From JAWHQP01 sp032586195 (lineage in GTDB: Bacteria > Pseudomonadota > Gammaproteobacteria > Enterobacterales > Pasteurellaceae), in assembly GCA_032586195.1 (NCBI GenBank), contig JAWHQP010000018.1, positions 1-27,428 on the forward strand: a stretch of DNA of 27,428 bases, given 5' to 3'. The notes under the pieces are model-generated. The model did not search any database and had not been told where the DNA came from. It saw nothing but the letters and a program-made list of their open reading frames with translations. Made by a program: the position numbers and the translations under genes. Below, one piece after another: positions 1 to 7,573 of this stretch. Every line of letters begins with the position of its first letter. Position 1 is the stretch's first letter.

Positions 1-160
1 AACTGTGTACGGCCTTGCTCGGATTAGCGGTGAACTTGTCCGTTACCACAAAATAAACGCCCGATGTACCAAGAGAAAGCATAGCCTGCCCCGCCCGGTA
101 TAACCCGGCACCGATCGCCCCCGCGGCATTATCACCGCCGCCCGCAACCACAGGCACTGA
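1..160 (-). pseudogene. xylB: Xylulokinase (XylB) internal fragment, truncated
   Basis: The minus strand reads from base 160 down to base 1 as an open frame with the FGGY-kinase signatures VPVVAGGGDNAAGA and AMLSLGTSGVYF. In full XylB proteins (about 480 residues) these lie near residues 225-265, so roughly the first 220 residues, the N-terminal substrate/ATP lobe, are missing here. Moving upstream the frame meets a stop (TAG, bases 178-176) after only five more codons, and there is no start codon with a ribosome site. XylB phosphorylates D-xylulose in xylose catabolism. The rest of the gene may continue to the left of the window, but without its N-terminus the product is unlikely to be active. 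I see this as a decayed or rearranged remnant, or an assembly join. Family identity is fairly certain; the cause of truncation is inferred. Confidence 0.75.
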
Positions 161-162
161 AT

Positions 163-200
163 GAAACCGCTTACCCTAATTGGGTAGCGGTTTCTTCTTT
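163..200 (+). terminator. Rho-independent terminator at the xylB junction
   Basis: Bases 163-171 (GAAACCGCT) plus 173-176 (ACCC) pair with 182-185 (GGGT) and 186-194 (AGCGGTTTC), with one bulged T and a five-base loop, followed by TTCTTT. It is oriented to stop rightward transcription, yet the only sequence to its left is the leftward xylB fragment, so its proper gene is absent. Confidence 0.7.
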
Positions 201-276
201 ACACTACCACAGAAAGTTGGTTTAATCCCAGCCGTGTTCCGACATATTTTCATTATTTATCTTACAGGATTGATTT

Positions 277-1575
277 ATGGGCATTTACGCATATATCTGT
301 TTTTTATCCGCCCTATCTATTTTACTCGGCTTTATTACCAGCAAAATCAGTATCAAGGTACAAAGCACTATTGCGATTACGGCAGCGGCGATGGTTTGCT
401 CGCTGTTGGTATGGGGGCTTGGTTTATTAGGCTGGTTCCATATCGACACCATTGCCCTTGATGTGATGGAAAAGTTGGACTTCAAGACTTTCCTGCTGAA
501 CGGGATCCTTGGGTTCCTTTTGTTCGCCGGCTCACTCGGGGTAAAACTACCCGTGCTGAAAGATCAAAAATGGGAAATCACCGTTTTTTCTCTGTTTTCA
601 ACCCTTGCCTCCACCTTTTTTATCGCTTTAATGATTTGGGGTGCCGCTAATTTAATCGGCTTGCCAATAGAATTTATTTATTGTTTGGTGTTCGGAGCGT
701 TAATTTCCCCGACCGACCCGATTGCCGTGTTGGCGATTATCAAGAACCTGAAAGCCCCGAAACGCCTGTCTATGCAGGTGGAAGGTGAATCCCTGTTTAA
801 CGATGGTGTAGGCCTGGTGATTTTTACCACTGTGTTTGCCGTCGCTTTCGGCGGGCAGGAAGCGACCTTTACGAGCATTATGAGCTTATTCCTGCATGAG
901 GCCATCGGTGGCATTTTATTTGGCTTCGTATTGGGTTTTATCGCCCATCTACTGATCTCCAGCACTAATGACGGCTCGCTGGAAATTATGATTACCTTCA
1001 CCATTCCAACCGCGGGTTTTATGTTTGCCAATAATGTGCTGCATATTTCCGGGGCGCTTTCCATGGTGGTGGCAGGCATTATGATCGGCAATATTACCCG
1101 TCGTTCAGGCTTTTCCGAACAAAGCAGACGCTATCTCGACCATTTCTGGGAGATGATCGATCATTTTCTGAACTCATTATTATTCTTCCTTATCGGTTTC
1201 GCCCTACTGCTCGTCGATTTCAACCGAGACGGTTTAATCTTAATGGCGGTATCAATCCCGGTGTGTTTATTGGCCCGCTACTTGAGTTTATGGATTCCGT
1301 TTAAAGTGATGCAACGTTTCCGCAGCTATAATCCCTACACCTTAAAAATTATGACCTGGGGCGGTTTACGCGGCGGTTTGGCTTTGGCGATGGCACTTTC
1401 CATTCCGGCTAAAAAGGTGTACGTTGACAGCGTTGACGTGCGAGATTTGATTCTGGTGATGACTTATGCGGTAGTGACGTTCTCGATTCTGGTGCAAGGG
1501 TCGACGGTTGAACCAATGATCAGCAAATCGAAAAAAGTCGATGCAGATCGTGAAAAATCCTTGCCGTTCAAATAA
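277..1575 (+). CDS. Na+(K+)/H+ antiporter, CPA1/NhaP family
   Basis: A 432-residue, highly hydrophobic protein with about a dozen membrane segments. It carries CPA1 ion-binding motifs: ISPTDPIAV near residues 143-151 and EGESLFNDGVGLV near 169-181, with the Asn175-Asp176 pair typical of electroneutral Na+/H+ exchangers. A polar stretch GGLRGGLALAMALS comes near the last membrane segments, as in NhaP proteins. It should export Na+ (or K+) in exchange for protons across the inner membrane. The ATG at 277 has an AGGA ribosome site nine bases upstream. It is followed by a hairpin shared with the convergent yajG. The substrate is inferred from family; a Na+ exporter lies close to the Na+-NQR operon, but the two are separated by yajG and bolA and need not be co-regulated. 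Confidence 0.88.
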   Translation: MGIYAYICFLSALSILLGFITSKISIKVQSTIAITAAAMVCSLLVWGLGLLGWFHIDTIALDVMEKLDFKTFLLNGILGFLLFAGSLGVKLPVLKDQKWEITVFSLFSTLASTFFIALMIWGAANLIGLPIEFIYCLVFGALISPTDPIAVLAIIKNLKAPKRLSMQVEGESLFNDGVGLVIFTTVFAVAFGGQEATFTSIMSLFLHEAIGGILFGFVLGFIAHLLISSTNDGSLEIMITFTIPTAGFMFANNVLHISGALSMVVAGIMIGNITRRSGFSEQSRRYLDHFWEMIDHFLNSLLFFLIGFALLLVDFNRDGLILMAVSIPVCLLARYLSLWIPFKVMQRFRSYNPYTLKIMTWGGLRGGLALAMALSIPAKKVYVDSVDVRDLILVMTYAVVTFSILVQGSTVEPMISKSKKVDADREKSLPFK

Positions 1576-1592
1576 TTGATAAGCCAATAAAA

Positions 1593-1630
1593 ACGCTCAT
1601 ACATAACGGTTCTGTATGAGCGTGAATCAG
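1593..1630 (-). terminator. Convergent terminator between antiporter gene and yajG
   Basis: Perfect 11-base arms ACGCTCATACA (1593-1603) and TGTATGAGCGT (1613-1623) with a nine-base loop. On the minus strand the stem is followed by TTTTTATT, so it mainly terminates yajG; the plus strand lacks a T tract but may also be served. Confidence 0.75.
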
Positions 1631-1638
1631 TCGAACAA

Positions 1639-2238
1639 TTAATTCGCATACTGACGAATAGCATTGGCGATTTCTTGATCTTTATAAATTGCGGAAACCA
1701 CTTCTTTTAACACCGCGTCAAGGGATTTTTGAATATCGGCATTATTCACGGTAAATGCGCCCTCATCGGTGCGGGTTGAACCTATGTTCTTGGTGAAATT
1801 GCCTTTGGCACCCTGTACATGAATGGCAAGCTGGATTTTTGAGGTAATCTTATGACGTAAATTGCCTTCCTCTACATTGGCGTAGAACTGCTGCACCATT
1901 ACCACAACATTGGTATTGGCCGCGGAAACAGACCCAACATGAAAACCCTTAGCATTTAAATCCTGCTGCAATACCTGTTTGAATAAAGTCGCGACATCAG
2001 GTGAAGCGGATAATGAAAACAACCCATCGTTCACTTTGTAGGTTGCGATGGAAGGATTAGAACGATCATCCTTGCCGACCACATTTACGACCGCTTTCTG
2101 ATTGCTTGATGTCATGGTTGCGGTAGGTGCCGGCGGCGTAAAGACCAAAGTGTTGCTCCGTGTAGTTTGACAGGCGGCTAATAATACTCCCGCTGCAACG
2201 ACAATGGCGGCCAGAGAGAATTTTTTGGCTAGTTTCAT
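1639..2238 (-). CDS. yajG: YajG-family lipoprotein
   Basis: A 199-residue protein with an N-terminal lipoprotein signal: positive MKLAKK, a hydrophobic core, and the lipobox LAAC with Cys23 as the lipidated residue. The body matches E. coli YajG in pattern: the segment from VNVVGKDDRSNPSIATY, then LFSLSASPDVATLFKQVLQQ and QQFYANVEEGNLRHKI. YajG is an envelope lipoprotein of unknown function. The neighbour across the divergent 102-base gap is bolA, and in E. coli yajG also lies next to bolA, which supports the call. The residue after Cys is Gln, consistent with outer-membrane sorting by the Lol system. Translation starts at the ATG at 2238 with AAGGAAG upstream on the minus strand. Confidence 0.88.
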   Translation of the reverse strand: MKLAKKFSLAAIVVAAGVLLAACQTTRSNTLVFTPPAPTATMTSSNQKAVVNVVGKDDRSNPSIATYKVNDGLFSLSASPDVATLFKQVLQQDLNAKGFHVGSVSAANTNVVVMVQQFYANVEEGNLRHKITSKIQLAIHVQGAKGNFTKNIGSTRTDEGAFTVNNADIQKSLDAVLKEVVSAIYKDQEIANAIRQYAN

Positions 2239-2340
2239 AGTCTTCCTTACTTAAAGTTATTCAATCGGGGTTTATTCTTGCAAACTTAGACAATAATGTA
2301 TAGTCTTTAGCACTTTTTTATTTACAAAATAAAGGAAATT

Positions 2341-2655
2341 ATGATGTCCCGACAACAAATTCTATATGACAAAATTCTCGCTAATCTGACACCGCACTTT
2401 TTAACCGTGGAGAATGAAAGCCATATGCACAGCTCGGATCGCGGCGGAGAATCTCATTTTAAAGTAGTCGTGGTAAGCGATAAATTTGACGGTGTAGCTA
2501 ATGTCGCCCGCCATCGGATGATATATCAATTATTGACTCGGGAAATTGCCGAAGGTATTCATGCTTTAGCCCTGCATACCTACACGTTAGCGGAATGGCA
2601 GACCCGTGGGCGACATGTTCCGCAATCCACGAATTGTCTTGGACACGGTAAATAA
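2341..2655 (+). CDS. bolA: BolA-family protein
   Basis: A 104-residue BolA/IbaG-fold protein. It shows the family core ESHFKVVVVSDKFDG followed by RHRMIYQLL and the conserved HALALHTYT strand near residues 78-86. BolA proteins bind monothiol glutaredoxins and [2Fe-2S] clusters, and in E. coli BolA also acts as a stationary-phase transcription factor affecting morphology. A good AAAGGAAA ribosome site lies just upstream of ATGATG; the first ATG (2341) is used here, the second (2344) is equally possible. Upstream, TTGCAA (2278-2283) and TATAGT (2299-2304) are promoter-like but only 15 bases apart. Gene order with yajG is as in E. coli. Identity is firm; the physiological role in this organism is inferred. 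Confidence 0.93.
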   Translation: MMSRQQILYDKILANLTPHFLTVENESHMHSSDRGGESHFKVVVVSDKFDGVANVARHRMIYQLLTREIAEGIHALALHTYTLAEWQTRGRHVPQSTNCLGHGK

Positions 2656-2988
2656 CTCTAATTGATTAATTATTGCCATTCCCCTTGTATTAAGTCAAAA
2701 AAATAACGAAAAATCTCGCTTTGACGTAGCGTAAAAGCCTTCGTTTAGGGTAGAATAAAGGACTTATTTTTATACAAGAATTATTAATTCCTATTATTTC
2801 TTTTCGCGATAAGAATAAGATAGGAGTTATCCGAATTTGAGTTTTATTTTATATGGTTGGAGATCTATGATTGTTGTTTGTACGCGTATAAATAACGGAA
2901 TAGCTGCGAAAACCATCACTCAAGGCGAGGTTGTCACCGGCTTGGCGGCAACCGTATTTTTAATCCAACGAAAAGTAGTGCAAACAAT
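2656..2988 (+). other. nqr operon leader region (333 bases)
   Basis: This long gap holds the 5' leader of the nqr operon. A TTGACG hexamer at 2721-2726 and TAGAAT at 2751-2756 look like promoter elements but are 24 bases apart, so I cannot assign a promoter with confidence. The remainder contains an AU-rich hairpin (2786-2828) and a 41-codon ORF (2867-2992), listed separately. I see no terminator for bolA here. Confidence 0.5.
2786..2828 (+). promoter_or_regulatory. Leader hairpin enclosing an AGGAG ribosome site
   Basis: AATTCCTAT (2786-2794) pairs with ATAGGAGTT (2820-2828) with one G-U pair, and the AU-rich interior can extend the stem with a bulge towards a TTTTCGCG apex. The right arm contains AGGAG (2822-2826), ten bases before an in-frame TTG (2837) of the downstream short ORF. 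The fold could hide that ribosome site. Function is inferred only. Confidence 0.4.
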
Positions 2989-2992
2989 ATGA
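2867..2992 (+). CDS. 41-codon leader ORF overlapping nqrA start
   Basis: An ATG at 2867 follows GGAG (2859-2862) with a four-base gap, giving a good ribosome site. The frame reads MIVVCTRINNGIAAKTITQG and continues through VFLIQRKVVQTI to a TGA at 2990-2992. It overlaps the nqrA ATG as ATGA, the classic arrangement for translational coupling. nqrA itself has no clear Shine-Dalgarno sequence directly upstream (GTGCAAACAAT), so reinitiation from this ORF could drive nqrA translation. A longer version may start at TTG 2837, giving 51 residues. I do not recognise the peptide. It has no clear membrane span. It could be a chance ORF; the overlap and ribosome site are what support it. Confidence 0.45.
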   Translation: MIVVCTRINNGIAAKTITQGEVVTGLAATVFLIQRKVVQTI

Positions 2993-4332
2993 TTACGATA
3001 AAAAAAGGCTTGGATCTTCCTATTGCAGGGAAGCCAGAACAAGTAATCCATGACGGTAACGCCGTCAATGAAGTTGCTTTGCTTGGTGAAGAGTATGTGG
3101 GTTTACGTCCTTCAATGAAAATTCGTGAAGGCGATATGGTAAAAAAAGGTCAGGTGCTTTTTGAAGATAAAAAGAATCCCGGCGTAGTATTTACCGCACC
3201 TGCAAGTGGTACTGTAACTGCGATCAATCGCGGTGCTAAGCGAGTTTTGCAATCGGTAGTGATTCGTGTAGAAGGGAACGAGCAGGAAACTTTCGCAAAA
3301 TATGATGCGAACTCATTACACCAGCTAAGTGAAGAACAAGTGCGTCAGAATTTACAGGCTTCCGGTTTGTGGACCGCACTTCGTACTCGCCCGTTCAGTA
3401 AAATCCCGGCAGTAGATGCCGTCCCATCGTCTATTTTCGTGAACGCTATGGATACTAATCCGTTAGCCGCCGATCCCGAAGTAGTACTAAAAGCGTTCTG
3501 GCAGGACTTCACACAAGGTTTAACGGTATTAAGCCGTTTACATCCGAACGGTAAAATTCATTTGTGTAAAGCCGGCGATACCAATATTCCGACCGTTGAT
3601 TTGCCGAATTTAGCTATCCATGATTTCGGAGGCCCGCATCCGGCGGGTTTGAGCGGTACGCACATCCATTTTATTGATCCCGTCGGTTTAAATAAAACGG
3701 TTTGGCATCTTAACTATCAGGATGTGATTGCAGCAGGTAAATTATTCACCACCGGCGAATTGTTCACCGATCGCATTATTTCACTCGCGGGCCCGCAAGT
3801 GAAATCCCCGCGTTTAGTACGTACCCGTTTGGGTGCAAATTTATCGCAATTAACCGAAGGCGAGCTGAATCAAGGCAATAACCGGGTGATTTCCGGTTCC
3901 GTATTATGCGGAGCAAAAGCGGAAGGTCCCGTTGACTATTTAGGCCGTTACGCACTGCAGGTTTCCGTCTTAGCGGAAGGTAATGAAAAAGAGTTCCTAG
4001 GTTGGATTGCACCGGGTGTGAATAAATATTCCATTACCCGTACAACCCTAGGTCATTTTGCGAAAAAATTATTTAATTTCACCACCGCAGTTAACGGCGG
4101 AGATCGGGCTATGGTACCGATCGGTGCTTATGAACGGGTGATGCCGTTAGACATTCTTCCAACCCTATTATTACGCGACCTTGAAGTAGGTGATACGGAC
4201 AGTGCACAGGCTTTGGGCTGCTTAGAATTAGACGAAGAAGATTTAGGACTGTGTACTTTCGTTTGCCCGGGCAAAACGGAATACGGCGCAATCTTACGCG
4301 ATGTGCTAACGAAGATTGAGAAGGAAGGTTAA
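2989..4332 (+). CDS. nqrA: Na+-translocating NADH:quinone reductase subunit A
   Basis: A 447-residue NqrA, the normal family length. It begins MITIKKGLDLPIAG and contains the barrel-sandwich segment GQVLFEDKKNPGVVFTAP near residues 55-72, then GTHIHFIDPVG and FTTGELFTDRIISLAGP in the Rossmann-like part, and CPGKTEYG near the C-terminus. NqrA is the peripheral subunit on the cytoplasmic face that contributes to ubiquinone binding; the complex couples NADH oxidation to Na+ export. It is first of six contiguous subunit genes. nqrB begins one base after its stop. Translation probably depends on coupling with the short leader ORF because no strong ribosome site precedes the ATG. One DNA uptake signal core lies within the gene at 3373-3381, encoding TAL. 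Confidence 0.97.
   Translation: MITIKKGLDLPIAGKPEQVIHDGNAVNEVALLGEEYVGLRPSMKIREGDMVKKGQVLFEDKKNPGVVFTAPASGTVTAINRGAKRVLQSVVIRVEGNEQETFAKYDANSLHQLSEEQVRQNLQASGLWTALRTRPFSKIPAVDAVPSSIFVNAMDTNPLAADPEVVLKAFWQDFTQGLTVLSRLHPNGKIHLCKAGDTNIPTVDLPNLAIHDFGGPHPAGLSGTHIHFIDPVGLNKTVWHLNYQDVIAAGKLFTTGELFTDRIISLAGPQVKSPRLVRTRLGANLSQLTEGELNQGNNRVISGSVLCGAKAEGPVDYLGRYALQVSVLAEGNEKEFLGWIAPGVNKYSITRTTLGHFAKKLFNFTTAVNGGDRAMVPIGAYERVMPLDILPTLLLRDLEVGDTDSAQALGCLELDEEDLGLCTFVCPGKTEYGAILRDVLTKIEKEG
3373..3381 (-). repeat. DNA uptake signal core in nqrA
   Basis: ACCGCACTT, the complement of AAGTGCGGT, coding ThrAlaLeu in nqrA. It is the only copy between the window start and apbE, and its flanks are not AT-rich, so it may be a chance or weak signal. 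Confidence 0.7.
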
Positions 4333-4333
4333 A

Positions 4334-5569
4334 ATGGGGTTAAAAAATCTTTTTGAAAAAATTGAACCCGCGTTTCTACCCGGTGGAAAATATGCGAAAT
4401 TGTATCCATTATTTGAATCGGTTTACACTTTACTTTATACCCCGGGAACAGTAACAAAAAACGGGACTCACGTACGCGATGCGCTCGATTCGAAACGTAT
4501 GATGATTATCGTTTGGCTGGCGTTATTTCCTGCGGTGTTCTACGGTATGTATAACGTCGGTGCTCAAGCCATCGCAGCGGTTGTTCACATGGGTAATCTG
4601 GCTGACTTGCTGGCTCATGACTGGCATTATTCTCTCGCCCAATCTCTCGGTGCGGATTTAACGCAGACGGCCGGTTGGGGCAGCAAAATGCTGCTCGGCG
4701 CCATGTTCTTCCTGCCGATTTACCTTGTGGTATTTGCCGTCGGTATCTTCTGGGAAGTATTCTTCGCCATCGTGCGCGGTCATGAGGTAAACGAAGGCTT
4801 ATTTGTCTCTACCATTCTGTTCGCCTTAATCGTGCCGCCGACTTTACCATTATGGCAGGCGGTATTAGGTATTAGTTTCGGTTTAGTTGTAGCCAAAGAA
4901 ATCTTCGGCGGCGTGGGTAAAAACTTTATGAACCCTGCTCTTGCCGGTCGTGCGTTCCTGTTTTTCGCTTATCCGGCACAGATTTCCGGTGACTCGGTAT
5001 GGGTTGCCGCCGATGGTTTCTCAGGTGCGACCGCCCTTTCTCAATGGAGCCAAAGCGGTCAGGCAGGTTTACAGCATGTTGCCACCGGCACACCGATTAC
5101 ATGGATGGATGCGTTCTTAGGCAATCTACCCGGTTCAATGGGTGAGGTTTCAACCTTGGCCATCCTGATTGGCGGTGCAATTATCGTATTCGCCCGCATT
5201 GCTTCATGGCGAATCATTGCCGGTGTAATGATTGGTATGATATTAACCTCCACGCTGTTTAATCTGATCGGTTCTGATACCAACCCGTTATTTGCTATGC
5301 CTTGGCATTGGCATTTAGTGTTGGGCGGTTTTGCCTTAGGTATGATCTTTATGGCTACCGACCCTGTGTCAGCCTCATTTACTAATAAGGGTAAATGGTG
5401 GTACGGTGCCTTAATCGGTGTAATGTGTGTACTTGTGCGTGTTGTAAACCCAGCATACCCGGAAGGTATGATGCTTGCAATATTATTCGCTAACTTGTTC
5501 GCACCAATCTTTGACTACCTTGTAGTTCAAGCAAACATCAAACGTCGGAGAGCACGCAGCAATGGCTAA
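4334..5569 (+). CDS. nqrB: Na+-translocating NADH:quinone reductase subunit B
   Basis: A 411-residue integral membrane subunit starting MGLKNLFEKIEPAFLPGG. The ATG at 4334 is preferred over an in-frame TTG at 4316 because AAGGAAGG (4321-4328) lies at proper spacing and family members begin here. About ten membrane segments are visible. FSGATAL carries the SGAT flavinylation motif with Thr233, the residue that receives FMN through a phosphoester bond made by ApbE. NqrB also holds riboflavin, binds quinone, and is thought to form the Na+ channel. It follows nqrA by a single base and overlaps nqrC by eight bases, so the genes are translated together. Confidence 0.97.
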   Translation: MGLKNLFEKIEPAFLPGGKYAKLYPLFESVYTLLYTPGTVTKNGTHVRDALDSKRMMIIVWLALFPAVFYGMYNVGAQAIAAVVHMGNLADLLAHDWHYSLAQSLGADLTQTAGWGSKMLLGAMFFLPIYLVVFAVGIFWEVFFAIVRGHEVNEGLFVSTILFALIVPPTLPLWQAVLGISFGLVVAKEIFGGVGKNFMNPALAGRAFLFFAYPAQISGDSVWVAADGFSGATALSQWSQSGQAGLQHVATGTPITWMDAFLGNLPGSMGEVSTLAILIGGAIIVFARIASWRIIAGVMIGMILTSTLFNLIGSDTNPLFAMPWHWHLVLGGFALGMIFMATDPVSASFTNKGKWWYGALIGVMCVLVRVVNPAYPEGMMLAILFANLFAPIFDYLVVQANIKRRRARSNG

Positions 5570-6338
5570 GTTTAATAAAGACAGTATAAGCGGAACATTA
5601 ACTGTTGTCGTTCTGGTAAGTTTAATCTGTGCATTTATTGTGGCAGGTGCAGCGGTTTTATTAAAAGGCCCGCAAAATGAACAAAAAGCACTAGATAAAC
5701 AAAAAAATATCTTAAGCGTAGCCGGCTTAATTCAGGCGAATACAAGCCCGGCTCAAATTAAAGAGATTTACAACAAAAACATTGAGCCTCGTATTGTTGA
5801 TTTAACAACGGGTGATTATGTTGAAGGCATAACAGGTTTTGACGCCAAGGCCGCAGCTAAAGATCCGGCTCAAAGTGTCAGTATTAACCCTGATGATGAC
5901 AAAGCGCACATCAAAGTCCGCGCCAAATATGCCGAAGTATATCTGGTAAAAGATGATAACGGTAAGATAACCCAGGTGGTATTGCCAATATACGGTAACG
6001 GCCTGTGGTCAATCATGTATGGCTTTGTTTCACTACAACCCGATATGGATACCATCAACGGAATTACCTATTATGAACAAGGTGAAACCGCAGGTCTCGG
6101 CGGCGAAATCGCCAATCCTGTATGGCAAAAGAACTTTGTGGGTAAAAAGCTATTTGACGCTCAGGGTCAAATTGCGTTACACGTAGGTAAAAATGCTTCT
6201 TCCGATAAGGACCACGGTGTTGATGGTTTATCAGGTGCAACCTTAACTTCAAACGGCGTTGACGGTTCATTCAAATACTGGTTCGGTGCCAACGGTTTCG
6301 GTCCATATTTAGCAAAATTCAAAGCGGGGGCTAACTAA
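5562..6338 (+). CDS. nqrC: Na+-translocating NADH:quinone reductase subunit C
   Basis: A 258-residue subunit with one N-terminal membrane anchor (about residues 11-34) and a periplasmic FMN-binding domain. The motif GLSGATLTSNGV near residue 222 contains SGAT with Thr227, the second ApbE-modified residue of the complex. WSIMYGFVSLQPDMDTI and the GETAGLGGEI segment are typical for the family. NqrC passes electrons to NqrB at the periplasmic side. Its ATG overlaps the end of nqrB by eight bases, and its TAA stop shares one base with the nqrD ATG (TAATG). Confidence 0.97.
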   Translation: MAKFNKDSISGTLTVVVLVSLICAFIVAGAAVLLKGPQNEQKALDKQKNILSVAGLIQANTSPAQIKEIYNKNIEPRIVDLTTGDYVEGITGFDAKAAAKDPAQSVSINPDDDKAHIKVRAKYAEVYLVKDDNGKITQVVLPIYGNGLWSIMYGFVSLQPDMDTINGITYYEQGETAGLGGEIANPVWQKNFVGKKLFDAQGQIALHVGKNASSDKDHGVDGLSGATLTSNGVDGSFKYWFGANGFGPYLAKFKAGAN

Positions 6339-6961
6339 TGGCTAGTTCTAATCTTAAATCATTGTTGTTATCCCCTATCGTGGATAACAACCCTATTGCA
6401 CTGCAAATTCTGGGTATCTGTTCCGCACTTGCGGTAACTACACAGTTGAAAACCGCGATAGTAATGGCGATTGCCGTAAGCTTGGTAACAGGTTGTTCAA
6501 GCTTCTTTATTTCATGCATTCGCAACTATATTCCGAACAGTATTCGTATCATTGTGCAAATGGCGATTATTGCTTCGCTGGTAATCCTTGTTGACCAGAT
6601 CCTGCGTGCTTATGCCTATGATCTATCAAAACAACTTTCCGTATTTGTCGGTTTGATTATCACTAACTGTATCGTAATGGGACGTGCGGAAGCCTTTGCC
6701 ATGAAATCTGCGCCTCTCGAGAGCTTCGTTGACGGTATCGGTAACGGTTTAGGTTATGGTGCGATCCTGATTATCGTAGCATTTCTACGCGAGTTAATCG
6801 GCTCGGGTAAATTATTTGGTGTCACTGTGTTTGAAACGATTCAGAACGGTGGTTGGTATCAGGCAAACGGTTTATTCCTTCTGGCACCAAGTGCATTCTT
6901 TATCATCGGATTCCTTATCTGGGGATTAAGAACCTGGAAACCGGCACAACAGGAGAAATAG
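6338..6961 (+). CDS. nqrD: Na+-translocating NADH:quinone reductase subunit D
   Basis: A 207-residue hydrophobic protein with about six membrane segments. Cys28 (LGICSALAV) and Cys111 (ITNCIVMGRAEAF) correspond to the cysteines that, together with the pair in NqrE, hold an iron centre within the membrane; in Vibrio cholerae these are numbered 29 and 112. The EAFAMKSAPLESFVDGIGNG loop is a family signature. NqrD and NqrE form an inverted-topology pair related to RnfE and RnfA. The start codon overlaps the nqrC stop as TAATG, indicating coupled translation. Confidence 0.97.
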   Translation: MASSNLKSLLLSPIVDNNPIALQILGICSALAVTTQLKTAIVMAIAVSLVTGCSSFFISCIRNYIPNSIRIIVQMAIIASLVILVDQILRAYAYDLSKQLSVFVGLIITNCIVMGRAEAFAMKSAPLESFVDGIGNGLGYGAILIIVAFLRELIGSGKLFGVTVFETIQNGGWYQANGLFLLAPSAFFIIGFLIWGLRTWKPAQQEK

Positions 6962-6964
6962 TCA

Positions 6965-7561
6965 ATGGAACATTATCTTAGTCTATTTGTTAAGTCCGTA
7001 TTTATTGAAAATATGGCACTTTCTTTCTTCCTCGGTATGTGTACATTCCTTGCGGTGTCTAAGAAAGTTTCTACGGCATTCGGTTTGGGTATTGCGGTCA
7101 TCGTGGTATTGGGTCTTTCCGTGCCATTAAACCAATTAGTTTATACTCACGTGTTGAAAGACGGGGCATTAGTCCCGGGGGTGGATTTGACTTTCCTCAA
7201 CTTCATCACCTTTATCGGGGTCATTGCGGCGTTGGTGCAAATCCTCGAAATGGTGCTGGATAAGTTCTTTCCGGTCTTATATGGCGCATTAGGTATCTTC
7301 CTGCCGCTTATCACCGTAAACTGTGCCATCTTTGGTGGCGTATCCTTCATGGTTCAGCGTGAATACAATTTCGGCGAATCCGTGGTTTACGGTATCGGTG
7401 CCGGTACAGGCTGGATGCTTGCCATCGTGGCACTCGCCGGTTTAACCGAAAAAATGAAATACGCTGATGTTCCGGCCGGTTTGCGTGGTTTGGGTATTAC
7501 CTTTATCACCGCGGGCTTAATGGCACTCGGCTTTATGTCATTTTCTGGTATTCAATTATAA
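6965..7561 (+). CDS. nqrE: Na+-translocating NADH:quinone reductase subunit E
   Basis: A 198-residue membrane protein with about six hydrophobic segments, starting MEHYLSLFVKSVFIENMALS. Cys26 (LGMCTFLAVS) and Cys120 (ITVNCAIFGGVSF) supply the other two ligands of the intramembrane iron centre shared with NqrD. It is related to RnfA. The gene begins four bases after the nqrD stop, with AGGAGAA upstream, and is followed after 12 bases by nqrF. Confidence 0.97.
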   Translation: MEHYLSLFVKSVFIENMALSFFLGMCTFLAVSKKVSTAFGLGIAVIVVLGLSVPLNQLVYTHVLKDGALVPGVDLTFLNFITFIGVIAALVQILEMVLDKFFPVLYGALGIFLPLITVNCAIFGGVSFMVQREYNFGESVVYGIGAGTGWMLAIVALAGLTEKMKYADVPAGLRGLGITFITAGLMALGFMSFSGIQL

Positions 7562-7573
7562 GGAGAATAATGA

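Noticed and set aside
180..461. 93-residue frame overlapping the antiporter start
   Set aside because: It is a shifted frame over the antiporter gene and the terminator, with no family resemblance and no ribosome site.
2721..2756. TTGACG and TAGAAT as the nqr promoter
   Set aside because: The hexamers are 24 bases apart, too far for one sigma-70 promoter; each may belong to another, weaker one.
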